Source of the DNA: Vreelandella azerica | Lineage (GTDB): Bacteria > Pseudomonadota > Gammaproteobacteria > Pseudomonadales > Halomonadaceae | Direction: 5' to 3' | Assembly: GCF_013112225.1 (NCBI RefSeq) | Contig: NZ_JABFHI010000002.1 | Coordinates: 186,001 to 250,000 of the forward strand | DNA: 64,000 bases | Shown: positions 8,309 through 17,359 of the stretch, piece by piece | Numbering within the stretch: position 1 is the stretch's first letter | How the letters are laid out: every line of letters begins with the position of its first letter | Notes under the pieces: model-generated | The model's database searches: none | What the model was told of the DNA's origin: nothing | Seen by the model: the letters and a program-made list of their open reading frames with translations, nothing else | Program-made: the position numbers and the translations under genes

Positions 8309-8974
8309 ATGCAACACACTGTGCTTGTTACGGGTGCAAACCGAGGCGTTGGCCTAGCGCTGGCCGAGCAGTATCACAAAGCTGGCTGGCGGGTAATTGG
8401 CGCCTGCCGCGAGTCGTCTGATGACTTGCAGGTGGTGGCCGATAAAGTGATCGACAGGATTGATGTCACCCAGGCAGACAGTGTCGCAACCCTGGCCAAG
8501 GCGCTGGACGGCGAAACCCTGGATCTGTTGATCAATAATGCCGGGCTTTTGCAGGATGAATCCTTGGGCAGCCTGGATTTTGACAGCATCCGTACCCAGA
8601 TGGAAATCAACGCCTATGCGCCGCTGCGGGTATGCGAGGCTTTGCTTCCGCACCTGAAAAGCGGCAGCAAGATTGCCAATATCACCAGTCGCATGGGCTC
8701 GATTGCGGATAACGACTCCGGTGGCCGCTACGGTTATCGTGCCTCCAAGGCAGCGCTCAATGCCTTTGGTAAATCCCTGGCGATGGATTTGAAACCGCAG
8801 GGTATTGCCGTGGCGCAATTGCATCCGGGTTATGTGAAAACCCGGATGGTCAACTTTGGCGGTGTGATCTCACCTGAAGAAGCCGCCGCAGGTATCGTGG
8901 CGCGCATTGACGCCCTGACGCTCGATAACACCGGCGGCTTCTGGCATTCCAATGGTGAAGAGCTGCCCTGGTAA
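8309..8974 (+). CDS. Short-chain dehydrogenase/reductase
   Basis: 221 residues from the ATG at 8309, preceded by AGGAG at 8298-8302; a longer in-frame start at 8273 lacks a ribosome site. Classical SDR features are TGANRGVG (cofactor binding), INNAG, SRMGS and Y-R-A-S-K (catalytic Tyr/Lys). The compact size and C-terminal pattern resemble the C-factor/CsgA-type SDRs. It probably uses NAD(P)H to reduce a carbonyl in the cytoplasm. It converges on ugpC, with 5 bp between the stops and no room for a separate terminator. Confidence 0.82.
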   Translation: MQHTVLVTGANRGVGLALAEQYHKAGWRVIGACRESSDDLQVVADKVIDRIDVTQADSVATLAKALDGETLDLLINNAGLLQDESLGSLDFDSIRTQMEINAYAPLRVCEALLPHLKSGSKIANITSRMGSIADNDSGGRYGYRASKAALNAFGKSLAMDLKPQGIAVAQLHPGYVKTRMVNFGGVISPEEAAAGIVARIDALTLDNTGGFWHSNGEELPW

Positions 8975-8979
8975 GTGGT

Positions 8980-10035
8980 TCAGTCGCCAGTGCGTTTGCC
9001 GCTGGCGCTGTTGAACGGGTGCAGAGCGTCACGGGCAATGTAGAAGGCCAGAGTATCCCCCTCGCTGACCGGCGGTTGGCCGGAAGTGCGAATTACCGTG
9101 GGCTGCTCGCTATCAGCCAGTTGCACATAGAGGTGGCTTTCCGCCCCGGCAGCTTCGTATAGCATCAAGGTAGCGTCAACTTGCAGGTAAGCGCTTTCCG
9201 GCGGTTGTAGCAGCATATCATCAGGTCGAATGCCGACAATGTCGGTGTTTTCCGGCAAGTCATGCAGCAGCGCCCCGGAACCTTGCCCGTGGAGGTAATC
9301 CAGCGGCAGCATGTTCATCGCCGGTGAGCCGATAAACCCGGCCACGAACATGCTGGCCGGGCGGGCGTAGATCTCCATGGGCGTGCCGACCTGCTCGATC
9401 TGCCCGCCATTGAGGACGACCAGACGGTCACCAAGAGTCATGGCTTCCAGCTGGTCGTGGGTGACGTACAGGCTGGTGGTTTTCAGACGGCGCTGCAGCT
9501 GTTTGATTTCTACCCGCATCTGCACGCGCAGTTTGGCATCCAGGTTGGAAAGCGGTTCATCAAACAGGAATGCTGCCGGATCGCGAACCAGAGCGCGGCC
9601 CATGGCCACCCGCTGGCGCTGGCCGCCGGAAAGCTGGCGCGGCTTGCGCTGCAGGAAGTCGGCAATTTCCAGCATCTTGGCGGCGGTCTGTACGCGCTCT
9701 TCGATCTGATCCTTCTTGAAACCGCGGTTTTTTAACCCGTAAGCCAGGTTGTTATACACCGTCATATGCGGATAGAGCGCATAGTTCTGGAACACCATAG
9801 CGATATCGCGCTCGGCGGGTTCCAGGTTATTGACCTCCCGGTCGCCGATTTTCAGGGTGCCGTCGGTAATGCTTTCAAGGCCCGCTACCATGCGCAGCAG
9901 AGTGGATTTACCGCAGCCCGAGGGGCCGACCAGCACCACAAATTCGCCGTCCTCGATGGCAAGGTCAATGCCTTTTACCGCATCAACATTGCCGCTGTAG
10001 GTTTTTTTAAGCCCTTCCAAGGTAATACTGGCCAT
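8980..10035 (-). CDS. ugpC: sn-Glycerol-3-phosphate ABC transporter ATP-binding protein UgpC
   Basis: 351 residues starting [11 protein letters not shown]. Walker [11 protein letters not shown]-loop [11 protein letters not shown], signature [14 protein letters not shown], Walker [14 protein letters not shown] and switch histidine YVTHD are all present. The C-terminal third is the MalK/UgpC regulatory TOBE domain. The longer reading frame to 10146 is antisense-like sequence inside ugpE, so the ATG 2 bp after the ugpE stop is chosen. It powers uptake of glycerol-3-phosphate and glycerophosphodiesters. Last gene of ugpBAEC. Confidence 0.9.
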   Translation of the reverse strand: MASITLEGLKKTYSGNVDAVKGIDLAIEDGEFVVLVGPSGCGKSTLLRMVAGLESITDGTLKIGDREVNNLEPAERDIAMVFQNYALYPHMTVYNNLAYGLKNRGFKKDQIEERVQTAAKMLEIADFLQRKPRQLSGGQRQRVAMGRALVRDPAAFLFDEPLSNLDAKLRVQMRVEIKQLQRRLKTTSLYVTHDQLEAMTLGDRLVVLNGGQIEQVGTPMEIYARPASMFVAGFIGSPAMNMLPLDYLHGQGSGALLHDLPENTDIVGIRPDDMLLQPPESAYLQVDATLMLYEAAGAESHLYVQLADSEQPTVIRTSGQPPVSEGDTLAFYIARDALHPFNSASGKRTGD

Positions 10036-10037
10036 GG

Positions 10038-10880
10038 TTATTTCTCCGTCTCGGTCAGGCCTTTCACAAACAGGCGTTGCATAAACAGGATCACCAGCAC
10101 CGGGGGTAGCGCTGCGAGCACCACAGCGGCCATGATCAGGTGCCACTGGGGATTTTCCTCGGAGGTCATACGTTGAATGCCCATCACGATGGTGTAGTAA
10201 TCCGGGTCAGTGGTGATCAGCAGCGGCCACAGGTACTGGTTCCAGCCGTAGATAAACATGATCACAAAGAGTGCCGCTATATTGGTGATGGATAGCGGCA
10301 TCAGGATGTCCTTGAAGAACTTCAAGGGGCCGGCGCCATCCACTCGGGCAGCTTCGAGCATTTCTTCCGGCACTGTCATAAAGAACTGGCGGAACAGGAA
10401 GGTGGCAGTGGCCGAGGCAATCAGCGGAATCGACAGCCCGGCAAAGCTGTTCAGCATGCTGAGATCAGCCACCACCTGATAGGTGGGGATAATGCGCACT
10501 TCCACGGGCAGCATTAAGGTAATAAAGATCAGCCAGAAGAAAAACATCCGAAAGCGAAAGCGGAAGTACACAATCGCAAAGGCGGAGAGCAGCGAAATGC
10601 TCAACTTGCCGATGGTAATGGCCATGGCCATCACAAAGCTGTTCCACAGCATATGGCCTGCCGGTGGCGCGCCAGCCCGGGAAAGCCCGGTGCTCCACAT
10701 GGCCTTGTAGTTTTCCCAGCCGTGGGAGCCGGGTAGCATCGGCAGGCTGCCGCGCAGCAGGTCACCGGGCGCCTGGGTGGAGGCGACGATAGCGATGTAG
10801 ACAGGAAAAACCACCAGTGCCACACCGCCAATCAGCATCAGGTGGGCAAAGAAATTGGCCCAGGGGCGGTTCTCAACCAT
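10038..10880 (-). CDS. ugpE: sn-Glycerol-3-phosphate ABC transporter permease UgpE
   Basis: 280 residues with six predicted membrane segments. The EAA loop [18 protein letters not shown] contacts the ATPase, as in all binding-protein-dependent MalG-type permeases. Length and sequence match UgpE. It lies between ugpA (48-bp gap) and ugpC (2-bp gap) in the canonical order. Confidence 0.9.
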   Translation of the reverse strand: MVENRPWANFFAHLMLIGGVALVVFPVYIAIVASTQAPGDLLRGSLPMLPGSHGWENYKAMWSTGLSRAGAPPAGHMLWNSFVMAMAITIGKLSISLLSAFAIVYFRFRFRMFFFWLIFITLMLPVEVRIIPTYQVVADLSMLNSFAGLSIPLIASATATFLFRQFFMTVPEEMLEAARVDGAGPLKFFKDILMPLSITNIAALFVIMFIYGWNQYLWPLLITTDPDYYTIVMGIQRMTSEENPQWHLIMAAVVLAALPPVLVILFMQRLFVKGLTETEK

Positions 10881-10928
10881 GGTGGCGCTCCTGTGGGATA
10901 AAGGATGGAATTGTCGGGGTTGGCAGCA

Positions 10929-11813
10929 TCAGTAATTCACCCTGCGTTCAATAAAGCGGAACTGGACAACCGTCAGCGCGACCACGATGGCCATCAGAAT
11001 CACCGACTGCGCGGCGGATGAGCCCAGGTTCAGGCCGACAAACCCATCGGAATAGACCTTGTAGACCAGGGTGTTGGTGGCCTGGGAGGGCCCGCCTTCG
11101 GTGGTGGCATGGATGATCCCGAAGGTATCGAACATGGCGTACACCACGTTAACCACCATCAAAAAGAAGGTCGTGGGGGTCAGCAGTGGGAAAACAATCG
11201 TCCAGAAGCGTTTGATGGGGCTGGCGCCATCAATGGCTGCCGCTTCAATCAGGGATTGCGGGATGGACTGCAAACCGGCCAGGAAGAACAGGAAGTTATA
11301 GGAAATCTGCTTCCAGGCGGCGGCAAACACGACCAGCATCATGGCATCCGCGCCTGAGGTGCGATGATTCCAGTCATAACCGACCACATTCAGCACATAG
11401 GGAATCACCCCAATCGAGGGGTGGAAGATAAACCACCACAAGACCCCGGCAATCGCTGGTGCAATCGCATAGGGCCAGACCAGGAGGGTGGTGTAGGTAC
11501 TGCGTGAGCGAATCATGCGGTTAACCGTGCTGGCCAGCAGCAGGGCCACCGACATGGAAAGCAGGGTGGTGCCGATGGCAAACACCGCCGTCACCGACAG
11601 TGAGTTGAGGTAGGCGCCATCACGGAACAGGCGAGCAAAGTTTTCCAGGCCAACAAAGGTGCTGCGCAGCCCGAAGGCATCTTCACGCAGCAGCGATTGA
11701 TACATGGCCTGGCCGGCTGGCCAGATAAAGAAAATCAGTGTAATGATGACCTGAGGCGCCAGCAGGGCATAGGGCAGCCAGTGGCCGGGAAACGTCATGC
11801 GTTTGGTTTGCAT
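10929..11813 (-). CDS. ugpA: sn-Glycerol-3-phosphate ABC transporter permease UgpA
   Basis: 294 residues from the ATG at 11813 ([20 protein letters not shown]). Six membrane segments and the EAA motif [18 protein letters not shown] are visible, fitting a MalF-type permease. The longer frame to 11867 adds a basic non-homologous tail and is rejected. It follows ugpB after a 137-bp gap that holds a strong hairpin. Confidence 0.9.
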   Translation of the reverse strand: MQTKRMTFPGHWLPYALLAPQVIITLIFFIWPAGQAMYQSLLREDAFGLRSTFVGLENFARLFRDGAYLNSLSVTAVFAIGTTLLSMSVALLLASTVNRMIRSRSTYTTLLVWPYAIAPAIAGVLWWFIFHPSIGVIPYVLNVVGYDWNHRTSGADAMMLVVFAAAWKQISYNFLFFLAGLQSIPQSLIEAAAIDGASPIKRFWTIVFPLLTPTTFFLMVVNVVYAMFDTFGIIHATTEGGPSQATNTLVYKVYSDGFVGLNLGSSAAQSVILMAIVVALTVVQFRFIERRVNY

Positions 11814-11904
11814 GGGCGACTCTTTTTTATTACGGCGCGTTTTATGACGGGGTCGGCACGCGTACATCGCGCCTTATCGTCAGCGGGGTGGATGAAAACA
11901 GCAA

Positions 11905-11937
11905 AACCACCGCCCGGCCAGCGGCCAGACGGTGGTT
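11905..11937 (-). repeat. Intergenic hairpin between ugpB and ugpA
   Basis: AACCACCG (11905-11912) pairs with CGGTGGTT (11930-11937), with a GC-rich 17-nt loop that can itself fold (GGCC repeats). A short A-run on the left gives weak U's in the transcript. It probably acts as a partial terminator or RNA stabiliser, raising UgpB over the membrane subunits. Confidence 0.55.
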
Positions 11938-11950
11938 CAGTTAACGACGC

Positions 11951-13276
11951 TTACTGGTTGGCGGCTTCGAAGTCGCGCAGCAGGGCATTGCCCCGCTCTA
12001 CCGCATCAGTGGCGGCTTCCTGGCCGGTCTTGTCGCCGCTCATCACCGCTTCCATTTCTTCGGAGATGATGTCGCGGATCTGCACGAAGTTACCAAAACG
12101 CAGCCCTTTGGAGTTTTCCGTTGGCTCGTTCAGGGTCATCTGCTTGAGCGAAATATCGGCGCCCGGGTTTTCGGCGTAATAGCCCTGCTCTTCAGTCAGA
12201 TCCCAGGCGGCCTGGGTGATTGGCAGGTAGCCGGTCTGCTGGTGCCACTCAGCCTGGACTTCCGGCTGGGAGAGGTAATCGAAGAAGGCCGCAACACCAG
12301 CATATTCTTCATCCGTATGGCCCTGCAGGGTCCATAGGGTCGCACCGCCGATGATCGAATTCTGCGGGGCACCTTCTATGTCGTCGTAGTAGGGCTGCAT
12401 GCCGAAGCCGACTTCAAACTCGGCGTTGGCGGCCACATCCGCACGGGAGGCGGAAGAGCCAAAGAAGATGGCGCAGTCTTCAGAGTAGAACATCGGCTCG
12501 GCATCCGGGCCGGAACCTGGGCCACCCCATTGGAAGGCGCCTGCATCTTGCCAGGTTTTGAGGTTATCCCAGTGGCGGGCAACGTGTTCGTTGTCGAAGA
12601 CAAACTCGGTTTCAATACCACCAAAGCCGTTTTCGAGGGTGCCCAGCGGCAGGTTATGCCAGGCAGAGAAGTTTTCCAGCATCACCCAACTTGGCCATGA
12701 GGTGGTGAAGCCACAGGAGGCGGCGCCAGATTCCATCAACTGAATACTTGCGTCTTCCATTTCCTGCCAGGTGGTGGGTGGCTGCTCAGGGTCGAGGCCA
12801 GCGGCTTCGAACATGTCTTTGTTGTAGTACATGATCGGCGTGGAAGAGTTGAACGGGAAGGATAGCATATTGCCGTCAGTGTCCGTGTAATAGCCGACGA
12901 CCGCAGGTAGGAAAGCGCTCTGATCAAAGCCGCGACCATGGTCTTCCATCAGCTGGTAGGTCGGGTAGATAGCGCCTTCAGCGTTCATCATGGTGCCGGT
13001 GCCGACTTCAAACACCTGCAGAATGTGCGGCTGCTCGCCAGCACGAAAGGCAGCGATAGCGCCGGTCATGGTTTCGGTGTAATTGCCGCGGTAGCTAGGC
13101 ACCACGCGGTAATCATCCTGGGAGGCATTAAACTCCTCAGTCATGCCTTCGAGGATTTCCCCTAGCTGGCCGCCCATGGCGTGCCACCAGGTCACTTCGG
13201 TTGCAGCCTGGGCGGAAAAACTTAAGCTGGCACTCATGACGCCCAGCGCGAGGGCGTGAAACTTGAAGCGTGACAT
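11951..13276 (-). CDS. ugpB: sn-Glycerol-3-phosphate-binding periplasmic protein UgpB
   Basis: 441 residues. Signal peptide to about residue 24 (SFSAQA|ATEVTWWHAM), then the extracellular solute-binding type 1 fold with UgpB hallmarks: TWWHAMGG at the mature N terminus, YRGNYTETMTGAIAAFRA, and QVFEVGTGTMM. The mature protein is acidic, as in halophiles. It captures glycerol-3-phosphate or glycerophosphodiesters for UgpAEC. First gene of the operon; its upstream region holds four TCAT repeats at 11-bp steps, as expected for PhoB control. Confidence 0.92.
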   Translation of the reverse strand: MSRFKFHALALGVMSASLSFSAQAATEVTWWHAMGGQLGEILEGMTEEFNASQDDYRVVPSYRGNYTETMTGAIAAFRAGEQPHILQVFEVGTGTMMNAEGAIYPTYQLMEDHGRGFDQSAFLPAVVGYYTDTDGNMLSFPFNSSTPIMYYNKDMFEAAGLDPEQPPTTWQEMEDASIQLMESGAASCGFTTSWPSWVMLENFSAWHNLPLGTLENGFGGIETEFVFDNEHVARHWDNLKTWQDAGAFQWGGPGSGPDAEPMFYSEDCAIFFGSSASRADVAANAEFEVGFGMQPYYDDIEGAPQNSIIGGATLWTLQGHTDEEYAGVAAFFDYLSQPEVQAEWHQQTGYLPITQAAWDLTEEQGYYAENPGADISLKQMTLNEPTENSKGLRFGNFVQIRDIISEEMEAVMSGDKTGQEAATDAVERGNALLRDFEAANQ

Positions 13277-13343
13277 GACGTCTCCTTTTATACCGCGTGC
13301 TATTTTTTTGGTTTGGGTCTACTAGCAACTCTAATTATTGTAG

Positions 13344-13383
13344 ATGACACTTTCATGAATACCAGATGAACAGCGCATGACGC
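13344..13383 (-). promoter_or_regulatory. Candidate tandem PhoB boxes upstream of ugpB
   Basis: On the minus strand GCGTCAT, TGTTCAT, TATTCAT and GTGTCAT follow at exact 11-bp intervals, all sharing TCAT, against the PhoB consensus CTGTCAT. The array ends 67 bp before the ugpB ATG and is followed by the AT-rich CTACAATAATT, a possible -10. Known ugpB promoters also carry tandem Pho boxes. Confidence 0.6.
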
Positions 13384-13484
13384 CAGTGCTGTGATAAATA
13401 TCATCTCAACATTGGCGCTTACCGCCTGGCCGTGTAGTCTCATGAGAATTGGCGTGATACCCGGCGTACAAAAGAAGGTGAGTG

Positions 13485-14657
13485 ATGCAAGAGGCAATAG
13501 ATCTACTCGGACGTCTGGTGGCGTTCGACACCACATCCAGTGAGTCCAACCTGGCGCTGATCGAGTTTGTGGAAGGTTATCTGGCAGGCTACGGGGTGGA
13601 AAGCGAGCGGGTAATGAGCCCGTGCGGCCAGAAAGCCAACCTGATTGCTCGCATTGGGCCGGATGCCCCCGGTGGCGTCATGCTTTCCGGTCATACCGAT
13701 GTGGTGCCGGTAACCGGTCAGCCCTGGTCCAGTGACCCTTTTACCCTGCGTGATGGCGGTGACGGCCGCCTCTACGGGCGTGGCACCTGTGACATGAAAG
13801 GCTTTATTGCCTGCGCGCTGGCCATGGTGCCGGAGTGGTCTCGGGCGGCGCTTGAGCAGCCAATCTATTTCGGTTTTTCCTATGATGAGGAAATCGGCTG
13901 TGTGGGTGCGCCGGATCTGATTCGCCGCTTCCATACCCACTACTCTACCACCGCCCATGTCATCGTGGGTGAACCCACTAGCATGCAGCCTGTGGTGGCC
14001 CAGAAAGGCGCGACCAATCTGCGCACCACGGTGACAGGCCGTGAAGCTCACAGCAGCCAGGTCAACCAGGGGACATCCGCGATTCATATAGCGGCCAGGC
14101 TGGTCACCTTTATTGAAGATACCATGGCGGCACTGATTGATGAGGGCCGCGTTGATGACGCCTTTAATGTGCCGCATACCAGCCTCCACGTAGGTAAGAT
14201 CAAGGGCGGCACGGCGATCAATATCATGGCCCGAGAGTGTCAGTTCGAGTGGGAGATTCGCCATTTGCCAACCGACACTTTTGACGAGATCTTTGCCCGC
14301 TTCGAGGCCTACTGCCAGACACTGACAGCAGAACTGCATGCCAGGGGCAAGCAGCTGTCTATTGACACTCAAGCCTTGAATACCACGGTGCCCGGCCTGG
14401 CTGATCACGATAACGACCGAGTTCTGCGCCTGGCCAATGCCCATCTGCCTGAGGCTTGCTGTCAGCATGCGGTGGCCTACGCCACTGAAGCAGGCCAGTT
14501 CCAACAGGTGGGTTTGCAGACCATCATCCTGGGCCCCGGCAGTATTGCTCAGGCCCATCAACCGGATGAATATATTGATAAAAGTGAGCTGGAGGCCTGC
14601 GCGGCTTTTATGCGCCGTATGGGCAGTGCGTTGGAAACACCCTACCGGGATGGTTGA
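13485..14657 (+). CDS. argE: Acetylornithine deacetylase
   Basis: 390 residues. M20 metallopeptidase-type amidohydrolase that releases acetate from N-acetylornithine in arginine synthesis. Visible are the first metal histidine in LSGHTDVVPV, the bridging Asp in GRGTCDMKGF, the catalytic Glu pair YDEEIGCVGA, the Asp/Glu in VGEPTS and the last His in AQAHQPDEYI. The dimerisation domain with GREAHSSQVNQGTSAI lies between. AAGAAGG upstream suits the ATG at 13485 (an alternative GTG lies one codon earlier). It is divergent from ugpB. Confidence 0.88.
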   Translation: MQEAIDLLGRLVAFDTTSSESNLALIEFVEGYLAGYGVESERVMSPCGQKANLIARIGPDAPGGVMLSGHTDVVPVTGQPWSSDPFTLRDGGDGRLYGRGTCDMKGFIACALAMVPEWSRAALEQPIYFGFSYDEEIGCVGAPDLIRRFHTHYSTTAHVIVGEPTSMQPVVAQKGATNLRTTVTGREAHSSQVNQGTSAIHIAARLVTFIEDTMAALIDEGRVDDAFNVPHTSLHVGKIKGGTAINIMARECQFEWEIRHLPTDTFDEIFARFEAYCQTLTAELHARGKQLSIDTQALNTTVPGLADHDNDRVLRLANAHLPEACCQHAVAYATEAGQFQQVGLQTIILGPGSIAQAHQPDEYIDKSELEACAAFMRRMGSALETPYRDG

Positions 14658-14681
14658 GAAATAATTGATAACCACAAAAAA

Positions 14682-14706
14682 CCCCACACGCATTTAGCGG
14701 GTGGGG
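14682..14706 (-). terminator. Terminator between argE and the convergent small gene
   Basis: CCCCAC (14682-14687) pairs with GTGGGG (14701-14706), extended inward by CGC/GCG. The A-run on its left makes it a rho-independent terminator for the minus-strand gene; the stem may also stop argE transcripts. Confidence 0.7.
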
Positions 14707-14772
14707 CCTTGCACCATGTAGCTTTCAGCTTTAAAGACGCAGCGTTTAATGAAAACGTTCGATACAGGCGGG

Positions 14773-15093
14773 TTAGAAGCCTTGTACGGAAGGTTGCTCA
14801 TCGTAGAGTTCTGCCTTTGCATGGCGCATAACATCTTCACACGCTTGCTGGTGGGCCAGCTGGGTTAACAGCTGCTGAGTCAATTCAAACCCTTTACCCA
14901 GACAAGTATCCACTTCATCCTGGCTGACCGCCGGGGTTACGTTGTACGCTACTTTCAGCGTACGGCCACCGCTATCCAGCCAGTCAGCCATGCCCCGCAG
15001 TCGCCATGCCACTTTCTCTTTCCAGTTTGCCGATTCTTCCGCGCCTTCGTTTACGCTAAACGTGCACTGCCATTCCGGTTTAAAGACCTTCAT
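14773..15093 (-). CDS. Conserved small protein of unknown function
   Basis: 106 residues, MKVFKPEWQCTFSVNEGA..., with no signal peptide or membrane segment. The frame follows a GGAGG-like site (AGGTTCTCC on the plus strand) and ends before a good terminator, and codon usage matches its neighbours, so it is probably real. The middle (WRLRGMADWLDSGGRTLKVAYNV) and the helical C terminus are not a family I recognise. It is monocistronic and divergent from ychJ. Confidence 0.6.
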   Translation of the reverse strand: MKVFKPEWQCTFSVNEGAEESANWKEKVAWRLRGMADWLDSGGRTLKVAYNVTPAVSQDEVDTCLGKGFELTQQLLTQLAHQQACEDVMRHAKAELYDEQPSVQGF

Positions 15094-15171
15094 AGGAGAA
15101 CCTCCATTGCTTGTTGGAAAGATGATTGATCGTGATGCTTACTCCGTGTGATATTCTTGCGCTTCCACTAT

Positions 15172-15185
15172 ACCGAATTATCGGT
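15172..15185. promoter_or_regulatory. Short inverted repeat between divergent genes
   Basis: ACCGA-ATTA-TCGGT forms a perfect 5+5 inverted repeat midway between the unknown small gene (-) and ychJ (+). A further ACCGAA follows 4 bp later. It has the shape of a dimeric repressor site; no regulator can be named. Confidence 0.3.
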
Positions 15186-15239
15186 GAATACCGAAACAAA
15201 ACATCTGTTACCCAGGCAAAGGGTTAAAGAACGCTAGCC

Positions 15240-15704
15240 ATGACACCTTCCACACCGCTCAACTGCCCTTGCGGTAGCGCTCGCCCACTGGCTGACTGCT
15301 GCCAGCCCTATCATCAGGGCAAGCTGCTTCCGGCAACGCCAGAAGCCCTGATGCGCTCACGTTACAGCGCCTTTGCGCTGGGGCTGACGGATTATCTGTT
15401 GCACAGTTGGCATGCCAGCACCCGGCCAGCCCATCTGGAGCCTGATGCGCAGACTGACTGGAAAGCTCTGTCTATCCTTGAGGCCCCAGCGCCTGCCAGC
15501 CATCAGGGCAGGGTGCATTTTCAGGCCTTTTTTCGCGAGCGGAACCGCTGGCAGGTGCTGGAAGAAAACTCACGCTTTGTGTTTGAAGATGGGTGCTGGT
15601 GGTACCTGGACGGCACGCCGAGCATTGAGCGTCTAAAGCCGGGCCGCAATGACTCCTGCCTGTGTGGCAGTGGCCGCAAAATCAAGCAATGTTGCGGCGA
15701 GTAG
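15240..15704 (+). CDS. ychJ: YchJ-family protein with SEC-C zinc motifs
   Basis: 154 residues, the usual length. A SEC-C-like cysteine cluster at the N terminus (CPCGSARPLADCC) and a second at the C terminus (CLCGSGRKIKQCC) frame an NTF2-like domain with the family string ALMRSRYSAFALG. The SEC-C motif binds zinc, as in SecA. The cellular role of YchJ is not established. The next gene begins 9 bp after the stop, so the two are probably co-transcribed. Confidence 0.88.
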   Translation: MTPSTPLNCPCGSARPLADCCQPYHQGKLLPATPEALMRSRYSAFALGLTDYLLHSWHASTRPAHLEPDAQTDWKALSILEAPAPASHQGRVHFQAFFRERNRWQVLEENSRFVFEDGCWWYLDGTPSIERLKPGRNDSCLCGSGRKIKQCCGE

Positions 15705-15713
15705 TCAATATCT

Positions 15714-16043
15714 ATGGCATCTGATACACCACAGGGCGAATCTGAAAAGCCGCCAGCAAGCACCAGTGATCAGTGGTATCTATACCTACTGGAATGTCGC
15801 CGCGGCACCTATATCGGCATTACCAACAATCTGGCAAAACGTTATCAGGCTCATTGCGAGGGAAAAGGCGCCCGCTACACCCGTGCCAACCCGCCGCTGG
15901 CGCTGCTTGGCGCGCAGCCATTCGCCGACCGTGCCGCCGCCAGCCGCGCAGAGTACCAACTGAAACAGAAGTCGCCCGCGCAAAAACGCCAATGGGCAGC
16001 GGAGTGGGTTCATCCTAAAGATACTCAGGCAACTTCAGTCTGA
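15714..16043 (+). CDS. GIY-YIG nuclease domain protein (YhbQ/UPF0213-like)
   Basis: 109 residues. A hydrophilic N-terminal tail leads into the GIY-YIG core: WYLYLLEC, then TYIGITNNLAKRYQAHCEGKGARYTR, and a late RAEYQLKQ carrying the catalytic Glu. Stand-alone proteins of this size are thought to act on DNA, but their role is unsettled. The 3' end overlaps the convergent higA gene by 19 bp. Confidence 0.82.
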   Translation: MASDTPQGESEKPPASTSDQWYLYLLECRRGTYIGITNNLAKRYQAHCEGKGARYTRANPPLALLGAQPFADRAAASRAEYQLKQKSPAQKRQWAAEWVHPKDTQATSV

Positions 16044-16405
16044 CGCGGAGATTTAATCAGGCTTTCTGCTGGGGTACCAAACATAGTGTGCAGTTTCCAC
16101 ACCATCTTCAGGGTCAGGTTACGTTTACCATTCAGAATTTCGTAGACACGATTACGTTTGCCAATCGCTGGCTCTAGATCCCTGGCGGTCAGTCCTTCCT
16201 GATCCATGCGAAACTTGATGGCCTCGACCGAGTCTGGCAAATCTATAGGAAATTGCTGTGCTTCGTAATGCTCTATCAGGGTCAATAAAATATCGAAGCG
16301 GTCACTATTCTCAGTGCCTGGCTCAGGCTCATTATCAAAATAACCGGATACATCCTGTAGAGCCGATTTATAGTCATCTTCGGTGCGAATTGAGCGAATA
16401 TCCAT
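16025..16405 (-). CDS. higA: HigA-type antitoxin (helix-turn-helix)
   Basis: 126 residues from the ATG at 16405, preceded by GGAG; the longer frame overlaps higB and is rejected. The N-terminal half (MDIRSIRTEDDYKSALQDV...DRFDILLTLIEHYE) and the C-terminal Xre helix-turn-helix (GLTARDLEPAIGKRNRVYEILNGKRNLTLKMVWKLH) match the HigA antitoxins that repress their own operon and neutralise HigB. It starts 4 bp after the higB stop, the normal toxin-first order. Confidence 0.88.
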   Translation of the reverse strand: MDIRSIRTEDDYKSALQDVSGYFDNEPEPGTENSDRFDILLTLIEHYEAQQFPIDLPDSVEAIKFRMDQEGLTARDLEPAIGKRNRVYEILNGKRNLTLKMVWKLHTMFGTPAESLIKSPRQTEVA

Positions 16406-16409
16406 AAAG

Positions 16410-16667
16410 TCACTCCATTTCAACTGTTTCGGCATCGACTTTATCGTACTCTGCATGTGTGCCGATAAATTTGATATAAACTGCGCTGTGTCGATAAGCA
16501 ATGCTGGTAATCAGTCGGTATTCGTTGCCTTTAATATCAAATACGACACGTTTATTACCTATTATACTAGCTCTCGGATATCTCAACTTGATCTCATGTG
16601 GGTGTTGCCACTGAGCATGCCTTACCTCGTCAACCCAAGCCTCTAGAGAGCCTTTAACGTATGGCAA
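16410..16667 (-). CDS. higB: HigB-type mRNA interferase toxin, N terminus uncertain
   Basis: About 85 residues from a TTG at 16667. The core RYPRASIIGNKRVVFDIKG, then NEYRLITSIAYRHSAVYIKF and GTHAEYDKVDAETV, is clearly HigB (RelE-like fold, ribosome-dependent mRNA cleavage). Family members usually have about 15-20 more residues before the first tryptophan-rich helix, often ending in an HPDA-like segment. Here the upstream frame stays open but reads unlike the family and has no ATG or clear ribosome site. The toxin may be 5'-truncated or use a weak non-ATG start. Confidence 0.7.
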   Translation of the reverse strand: MPYVKGSLEAWVDEVRHAQWQHPHEIKLRYPRASIIGNKRVVFDIKGNEYRLITSIAYRHSAVYIKFIGTHAEYDKVDAETVEME

Positions 16668-16939
16668 CAGTCCAAGGTGCTGGCGTTTTTGCGCAAGAGC
16701 GCTGAAACCTTGCTGGCAGAAGGCTATGCGGTAAAGACTAGTGCCTGAATCTGATGCTTTGTCAGCCTGTTGCGATGGCCGTGTGCCAGGCTCTGCAGGC
16801 GGCAGGCAGGCGTTTTATGGCTAAATACGTTACGATGTCGGTAATAGCATTTTACACTGGCATGGGCGCGGTTTTGTGACCTAGTTTCCTTTGCGGGTGA
16901 GCTGGGGTTTTATGGACATGCATTCAAGGGAGGGCAGAG
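16668..16939. other. Spacer between higB and the next gene, with a possible gene remnant
   Basis: About 270 bp. On the plus strand a frame ending at 16749 reads QQSKVLAFLRKSAETLLAEG then YAVKTSA and a stop, which looks like the C-terminal helix of a real protein, but no start or domain precedes it. It may be the tail of a gene cut by arrival of higBA, or chance. The rest holds nothing I recognise. Confidence 0.3.
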
Positions 16940-17257
16940 GTGGCTGTTTATGGCGGCATACAGGCGCGGGAGCTGGATTACTGGCTTAATGCGCTTATCA
17001 ATGCAGCGTATGATCGACGCTATCCATTGGCCAACGTCCATGGCAGCCAACCGCGTGCCCGTACGGCGCGTCAGGACCTTCTGGATATGGCCAATGGCTA
17101 CCATACGAACCGTCAAGGTAGTGAAGCGACCGCCATAGCGTTGGGGCGCTGGTGCCAGACTTACCTAACCGAAGAAGAATGGTATCAACTCACCGGTGCT
17201 CGCCTGAGTGGTAATGATACACCGGCAGATTGGCTGGTGCGCCATCATGCTGGCTGA
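16940..17257 (+). CDS. Hypothetical protein
   Basis: 105 residues from a GTG at 16940, preceded by a strong AAGGGAGGG ribosome site. Soluble and helix-rich, with the repeated look of a small alpha domain (ARELDYWLNALINAAYDRRYP, then GSEATAIALGRWCQTYLTEEEW). No family recognised. It sits alone between higBA and a FAH-family hydrolase gene. Confidence 0.55.
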   Translation: MAVYGGIQARELDYWLNALINAAYDRRYPLANVHGSQPRARTARQDLLDMANGYHTNRQGSEATAIALGRWCQTYLTEEEWYQLTGARLSGNDTPADWLVRHHAG

Positions 17258-17359
17258 GTTCTGAGGTGAGTCGCCAAGACCCTGGTTAACCTCAGCTGGT
17301 CTAAACTGATTTTTTGTCGTTAAACGGCGGCAGTTATTACGAGAAGGAGACTATCCGCC

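Noticed and set aside
13503..14693. 396-aa minus-strand frame
   Set aside because: Fully antisense to argE, which has all M20 motifs; the antisense product resembles nothing.
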